In this document: piece by piece, positions 33,290 to 42,500 of the stretch
How positions within the stretch are numbered: position 1 is the stretch's first letter
Layout: the number at the start of each line of letters is the position of its first letter
From: Glandiceps talaboti
Taxonomy: Eukaryota > Hemichordata > Enteropneusta > Spengelidae
Length of the DNA stretch: 42,500 bases
Direction of reading: 5' to 3'
Assembly: GCF_964340395.1 (NCBI RefSeq)
Contig: NC_135553.1
Coordinates: 7,720,001 to 7,762,500 of the forward strand
Notes under the pieces: model-generated
The model's input: only the letters and a program-made list of their open reading frames with translations
Told to the model about the DNA's origin: nothing
Databases searched by the model: none
Program-made: the position numbers and the translations under genes

Positions 33290-34887
33290 ATGAAAAGAGG
33301 CCAATGGTTTGCGTGATGTTGAAAATAAAACGCCCATATGATTATTATATTGAAACGGCTTAGTGAATACACACAACTAGCACTATAAACGGAGATGTGT
33401 TCCAACTCAGACTCAGACCACTAATGAAATATTTTCAGTGATCTGAGGTTACACAGACATGGAACACAAAATTGCAGTCCCGTGCTTTTATAATGTTTTG
33501 CACTCGCAAATCCGTGATCAAAGAATGTACACTTGCTATTGAATCCAGGATGAATAAAGTTTAAACGTAAACCTTTCTCGAATATATTCTGACAGTGATG
33601 TTGAATTTGAGGGAAAATTCTGTTTGACAATAGAATAGACTAGCCAAGATTACTGACTACATAGCTCTTCAATGTAAGTGTGAGCAGTGAAGTGAAAACA
33701 GCTAGTGTACTTCCCGTTTCTCGGACAAGGCAACATTATATCGCCCTTCACATGCTATTGTTTGTAATTGATAAACAAAAGGCGTTCTATGGAATATCAT
33801 ATCCCTTCGTCGCTAAAATTAACAGAGACGAGAAATTGACGGAAATGCAAGTTATCGAACATTCAGGACAAACACCCTTTTCAGTTAGAAAAACTTCCCT
33901 TTTTGAAATGGAGATTTGTCCCCAGCATCATTTTCACAAACCTGCGAAGAGGCCTTGATTGACACAACATTGTAGTACAGTCATGGACACAGTCTATCTG
34001 AGAGACATTCCTTACTGTTCACAAATACAGACATTTCTACTAGGCTACATCCATTTCGTAGGGTCTATGATCCATCTCAGACCGGTTGACCACTAGTGGT
34101 CTGAGGGTCCATGTCGCCCTGCTTGCATACGGAGTAAGTCGCCTACAGTTGTGAAACATGGGCTTACCTGAAATGCTAGTAACTAAAGATTTAACGCATT
34201 TGTGTTCAAATATCAGCAATAAATCGACTATTTAGTAATTTTACCTCGCCTTGGCTACAAAAGTACTAGTCCCAGTCCGGAGGACCAGAAATCCCAGAAT
34301 CATAAGTTCAATCGTAAAATTTATGCCCAAGTGGACGCCCGATCAAATGTGGCGGAGTTTGTAAGGCGGGACTTTGAAATCAGTCGGAACTGGAAAAGTT
34401 CCGATTTCGACACTTTTTGTGATCGTACCAGCGACTACTATCGTCAAAAAGATGTAAAATGAGTACATATTCGACCGATTTCTAATATTTGATAGCTTTA
34501 TAAAAAAAAATTATATGTAATTATTTTGTTATTGGTGCGAAAGTATTTTGTTTTCGCACTCGCTATAGGACGGTTACTTTTCGTAGGACGGTGTTGAGCG
34601 AAACGCGTGCACCGTCTGCAAGCAGGACTGTGAGCCATGGTACAACATCTGAGCACAGGCAAGGAACACAGTTTCTTGTCTGTGATCTGAGGTACAACTA
34701 CTGACCATTATCGGATTGAGAGGTGTCAACGAGTTCCAGCAAGATGCTTAGTTTAGACAAACAAGTTTTATTTACACATAGCCCCAAAGCATAGGCTGGT
34801 GGCGTTATTCACCATATGGGTACAGGTGTAAGAAGGTGCTAAAAGGTGTTACTTTTAGCATCGGCAGAATTGTAATGTACCCAGGCT

Positions 34888-35103
34888 AGGACCCTCCGAT
34901 GTCAGTGGACTGGTTATGGAAAAGCTATAGTCTGCATTCCATTAAATGATTTAGTGTGACAAAATTTCAGAATGGACGACAAAAAGTTACTGCGGCCAGT
35001 TTTTAAAAATGCTGATGTCCATAATTTAGATTCTGTCCACTCTTACAAATAATGCATGTATATATGAGAAGAACACTTTACACAAAGTGTGAAGAGTGAA
35101 TTG
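34888..35103 (+). repeat. Duplicated 3'-flank segment, copy 2
   Basis: Matches 31077-31320, including TTCAGAATGGACGACAAAAA and ATAATTTAGATTCTGTCCAC. It ends just before the retrotransposon remnant. Confidence 0.85.
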
Positions 35104-35119
35104 GTGTTATGCTAACAAG

Positions 35120-35816
35120 CTTACTATTAGTCAAGAAAAATCAAAGTATCTTTTAATTTCTTCTCATCAAAAGTCTTTCCAGAGGTGTGTGACAATTAAT
35201 TCAACTCAACACTAAAATATAAATGAGGTAGATCCATGTTACACATTTAGGAATCGAGACTGACAGTCACTTACTAATAACTTGGAAGTGCCATATTATA
35301 AATGCCTATGCTAAGATCAGTTCAAAATTGGTCTTATTGCTAAACTTCGCCACTTTAAATTTGTTCCAAAGCACAATTCACTCATACTGTCTAGAGGTAT
35401 GAGGCAGCACCTACCCCACAGCTGCACTACCTGTTTCACAAACTTTTTGAAGAAAAATGGTTAGACTTGTAACTTTTAGTCTGTTCCGGGCACCAAGTGA
35501 ACCTCTGTTCAGGCTTCTAAATATTTTGAACATATATGAACAATTTGACTACCCGGTTAGGTTATTTGTACATGATTTATCTTATGAAAATTTACCGCAT
35601 AGTTTCACAGACTATTTTCCTTTTCCAAATCATTCTTATAACACTAGGTCTGTGACAAATTCACATGTCCTTGTACCAGCAAGGAAACTTAGACTTGGTC
35701 AGTTCTCTTTTAGCTATCATGGAGCTAAGATTTGGAATAAGTTACCATACTCATTGAGATCTATCAATAGTAAAGCAATTGCTCTTAGAAGGTATGTTAC
35801 TAATTCACAATAGACA
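35120..35816 (+). pseudogene. Non-LTR retrotransposon remnant (C-terminal part of reverse transcriptase ORF)
   Basis: The intact part (35457-35816) reads RLLNILNIYEQFDYPVRLFV, then SYNTRSVTNSHVLVPARKL and FSFSYHGAKIWNKLPYSLRS, which is typical of the end of ORF2 proteins of CR1/Jockey/RTE-like non-LTR elements. Upstream, broken over several frames, are WKCHIINAYAKISSKIG and a C-rich segment from the thumb/connection region. The catalytic palm (YADD box) and the endonuclease are absent, so this is a dead 5'-truncated copy. Confidence 0.8.
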
Positions 35817-38114
35817 GTCAACGATTCATCTCATTCGAGATCATTACCACAAGTAGATATGGCCTAATATATAATATACAAAAGCGACTTTACTATATCT
35901 GGCAATAGTAATGCTATTACAATAATACCAATGTTACAAACACTATCATTTTTGTGCGACATACGGAATTGATTTTTAGGACTACTTGATGTCCTCCTAT
36001 ATAATTCACTGCACGTATCTTCAAAAAGTTGTTTTGTTCATCTAGCTTACTGTATCAATTTATCAAAAAAACATACACAGTAGCCTTCATTAATCTGATC
36101 TTGCCCAGTTAATGGCAGCGCCAGTAAAGCGCCCTCAGAGTCAAGGCAACTTTATTATGAACTTTGACCCAGTTCAGTACTTTTCTACCACTGTAGCGTG
36201 GTAGTATACTACCAATCGAGTTAACCTGTCATCAGTTCATCTTGCACTGTTTAAATATTGTCAAGTTTCTGCAGTCACCCAGAAAATCATATGTGTCTAG
36301 TGTTATCACATTTTAGAAGTCATCGACGTGTCAACACAGTGAACTTATTACTTATTTTCAGCACTATCATGTACATGTTATCGTCGTCATGCTAAACGTT
36401 ACGCAGCAGCCAACAAAACTGGAACCAGCAGACCTCGCGACAAGGACAGCCACCGACAAATTCGATTTGAAAGATTCAACAATTCCAAGCAGCCTCGCTA
36501 TAGAAATTTTATATTAGTTTAGAGCCTTGAAAACTGAGGTAAAGACTTTACGAAACGAAAATTAATTTACCATGGCGGGAACTCTCCAACATATGGTGAT
36601 GGGCCTCTTGGAAATGCTACAAACTTGCAAAGTTTTAGCGGGACTCCCTGAACAAGCGTTGCCCAGCTGAGACAAATGGCTGCTGCCGATGTCCAACTTC
36701 AACATGACATACAATTCAAGAAGCCCAACACCAGTATGTTCTTGATTTTCTAAAACCATCTCAGGATCCAGCTGGAGTAAACTGGGGCAGTCAGGTAAGT
36801 CACAAGTGACAATGCTTTCAAACAAGAAAGGTTATAACTATCATATCAGTCTCCAGGTCAGGCCCCCAAACCTAATCTGTGACGTCATAACATATTATGG
36901 TTAACATAAAAACAAAACCAATCGACAGGTCTACCAACAATAAACTCTGATAGTAAAGAAATAACTTACACTTAAATCCCATTGGAAGTGAATTATAGAC
37001 GCAGAAACATTACAATCTTTCTGTGTCCATTATGGAATTATATATTGCTGCAAAAATCATATAGATCATTAAATTTAAAACCCATATATTTTGAGTGCAT
37101 CAAATAACGTTCAAAATGAGCATTTTACAGACCTATTGTTTTGGGTCGAAGGGGTGTTGTGGTGTATAAATGAGAAAGAACCTTCCTTGTCTTGTCTTGT
37201 AGAAATTGTTATTGTAACGTATTGGGGATGCAAAGTTTCTTAATTATGTTTAATTTTGTTGAAATTTGGCTGTAACAAAACATTGGTGGAAATGAAGCAT
37301 TGATTGTGAAATAGCTGACGTGTACAAAATTACATTAACTGACATTGTTAACTAAAAACCCATGAATAACCTATAAAATGCCTCAATATATAGTACAAAA
37401 ATATCTTCTATGGGAGACCCCCTAGACCCCCTCATCCCCAGATGAATGGGAGCCTGTCAACCAACAATCAGAAGCACCAACCTTTTACTGTCGTGGGGCC
37501 GGGTGTTATTATTAACCCTATGTGTAAAGGTTAATTGTTAATCTTAGATGTAAAGGTCTGAAATATTTGCCTAAAAGGCTAGGGACAGTCTGGAAATTGT
37601 AGAAAGACAGAGAGACAGATAAACAAACCCCAAACATAAACATACCTTAAGGATCGGAGCTAATACACGCGCTTCGACAATCGAATTATACACACTAAAA
37701 TGGCGTCTACAAAACCGAGTGTTTTACAAATTGTACACATTGCTATGACGAGTATAAAATGTATTTACCCTTTCTTTATTATATAATTAATTTACAAACT
37801 CATTTCAAAAGTATGTACAATGCAAAACTTAATTAACTGAAAAAATTATAGAACTTGTCTGACGGAAGAAAAAAATAAAAGGAAAAATAACAATGTAACT
37901 ACATTACATCAAGGTGACATTCATTTTACAACGTAAATAATGAATCCATCAAAAGCGTGTTGAAAATTTCTATGAACATGCCAAAATATACATTCCTTAT
38001 ATGTTGTGTCAAACAAACTGGGTTAGAAAGGCACACAAAAGTTACTGGTTTGATATTCTAACAATAAACTAGACACATTATGCTCATATTGACTGTTTCA
38101 ATTTTGTTCCAAAA
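35817..38114. other. Gene-free stretch with one exon-like relic
   Basis: AT-rich sequence. Apart from the relic at 36560-36797 I see no gene or clear repeat in it. Confidence 0.55.
36560..36797 (+). pseudogene. Frame-shifted exon-like relic of unknown gene
   Basis: Three plus-strand frames read in turn give a coherent peptide: YGDGPLGNATNLQSFSGTP, EQALP, QLRQMAAADVQLQHDIQ and EAQHQYVLDFLKPSQDPAG, then VNWGSQ followed by the donor-like CAG|GTAAGTC. Stops and frame changes break it, so it is not functional as written. The family is not recognised. It could be a decayed cellular exon or a fragment of a gag-like protein. Confidence 0.3.
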
Positions 38115-38193
38115 TTATTCTGCTTCTGAATCAATGTCCTCGTTTAAGCTTTTATGTGAATGAATCTTTCTCATTGTGTGAACAAGTATGTGT

Positions 38194-38547
<354 letters not shown>

Positions 38548-39611
38548 TCTTGCAAGAAATTTAAGCTCACGGAAGGTTTGAAACGACAAGGCTTGTATGT
38601 AATCTACTCATTCAATTCAAGACTCAAATACATCAATTACTGCTTGTAGTTAAATAACAGAAAGGGACATTTTGACATTGGCACTTTGAGATAACAGATT
38701 CACTGGTTTAAATAGTTTTACATTATATCCCATATGTATGACATGAATGACATTGTAGACCTATTTACTGTACTAGCGGAATGACCACACTAAAGAATAA
38801 CGGACGGGTATAGTTTATCAAATTATAGACAGTGGAGGATCAATGTCATAGCAAAAAAAGGGTTCCATATGTAGGTCACACTATGTACAGTATCAGGCGT
38901 TCTTATGTGTCGACCAATAAAATGTGCAAGATCAAGCAGGCTATAAAAGAAATCGTCGAATGAGAGACATCGAGTGAAGTTTTTATTACGTATCTCCAGA
39001 GCATTTCCTGCTAAAATTGCTGGCAATGTTTGAGACGCTGTTGTAACGATTATTCTCTTTGAAACAAGTTTAGTTTGGTTCCTAACCAGGCAACCATTCA
39101 CTTTCTATTATTCTGGTGCAATAATGAAAGGACTTTCAAATAAACACGCGTATCATTTTCTATTATAATACTGATGTGTTAAATTTCTATAGACTTTCAT
39201 TTACTAAATGGTGACTCTTGTTAAACTCAGAAAGGCAAGAAAGAACATCAAGTAAAGTGTGACAATCAAGATTCACAGCGCATAATCAATGGTTGTGAAG
39301 TGTCAACGTCAATTGCACAGGATCATAGGATTGGTTTGCAGTTTAGTAATACATTCATAACGCTAATACTGGACAGATAGACGCTCTTAATGTATCTGGG
39401 AAATTCACCTTGGATAAAGAAGGGAATTTACTCAGAACGTTTCAAGAAATAACTTTATATTAAGATATGAAAACGCATAACAGTAACACAAATATATTAT
39501 GTATAACTCTTCCGATAAATATTAAAATAACTTTGGTCACTCTATTTACAAAGAAATACTTGGTTACTATACAGAAGACCTCGGTAAATATTCCAGCTGT
39601 ACATGTACACA

Positions 39612-39668
<57 letters not shown>

Positions 39669-39992
39669 GACATTTGGTTCGTTGTCAGTTTTGCGTTTAT
39701 ACGAGTAAGAATTTGAATAGAGAAAAGTGACATTTAGTAAGTTCTACCAAATTAATACGGGTGTTAGGTTTTCATTAGAGCACATCCACAACACAACTTA
39801 TTTCATAAATTAATATTGTCTCAAGATCAACAGTTCAAGTGTTCCTCACGACCTCTCTGCACCATAACGTGTCAAGTTGTATTTCAGTGAGAACGTGTTC
39901 CAATATGTCGGAAAGTTGATAAGGTTAGATTGGTAATTAGGAATGGATGCTGATTCCCACAATGATTCTAGGACTGCGAATCGCGATCAAGT
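38548..39992. other. Probable 3' flank / 3' UTR of the guanylate cyclase gene
   Basis: No recognised coding exon. It contains an (ATC)n run at 39612-39668. A 92-codon minus-strand frame (38823-39101) has no motif. Confidence 0.5.
39612..39668 (+). repeat. (ATC)19 microsatellite
   Basis: An uninterrupted trinucleotide run, the third ATC-type array in the window. Confidence 0.95.

Positions 39993-42500
<2,508 letters not shown>

Larger units (their letters stand above)
31849..34887. other. Gene-free accessory region with MITE-like elements
   Basis: No recognisable coding exon. It contains two related TIR elements (32556-32671 and 33120-33280), an inverted repeat pair (32981-33095), a small hairpin at 32394-32413 and a 14-bp perfect palindrome GACCACTAGTGGTC at 34088-34101. 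A 92-codon frame at 33680-33958 has no motif. Confidence 0.6.

Noticed and set aside
33680-33958. 92-codon plus-strand open frame
   Set aside because: No motif, no supporting splice structure, and located among repeats.
34088-34640. Possible larger element bounded by GACCACTAGTGGTC and a CTGCAAGCAGGA / CCTGCTTGCA pair
   Set aside because: Arms match over only about ten bases; borders and target duplication are not convincing.

Overview
The window is genomic DNA from an animal. It has intron-rich genes with GT/AG splice sites, long introns, many microsatellites and minisatellites, and remnants of transposons. Nothing bacterial or viral stands out. The organism is probably a marine invertebrate. 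A deuterostome such as a hemichordate or lancelet would fit the gene order, but the sequence does not settle this.

Layout. (1) 1-5770, plus strand: the last two coding exons of a netrin gene (NTN1/unc-6 type), carrying the C-terminal NTR/C345C domain, with the preceding intron filling 1-4491. (2) 5771-15689: intergenic or 3' UTR sequence rich in degenerate tandem repeats. (3) 15690-27170, minus strand: a complete eight-exon syntaxin-8 gene (STX8). All phases close exactly to give a 236-residue Qc-SNARE. (4) 28796-30569, plus strand: a probable two-exon gene for a 41-residue hydrophilic protein of unknown function, upstream of and divergent from STX8. (5) 29365-38650: a repeat-rich stretch with a perfect 234-bp tandem duplication, a 420-bp pentanucleotide array, MITE-like elements (one with a 9-bp target duplication), a duplicated 3'-flank segment, a decayed non-LTR retrotransposon, a frame-shifted exon-like relic and a compound microsatellite. 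(6) 39993-42500, minus strand: the last three exons of a natriuretic-peptide-receptor-like guanylate cyclase with an unusually long C-terminal tail. The gene runs off the right edge.

The genes do not form one pathway. Netrin is a secreted guidance cue, STX8 acts in endosome/lysosome fusion, and the cyclase makes cGMP. The tail-to-tail order netrin then STX8 matches the neighbouring human genes NTN1 and STX8 on 17p13.1, so this looks like conserved microsynteny. The most notable molecular oddity is in STX8: the residue aligned with the SNARE ionic-layer glutamine (human Q179) reads as histidine (CAC). Other points of interest are the long tail of the cyclase, a TTAA-flanked long-inverted-repeat element sitting 57 bp upstream of the STX8 membrane-anchor exon, and the unassigned 41-residue gene.
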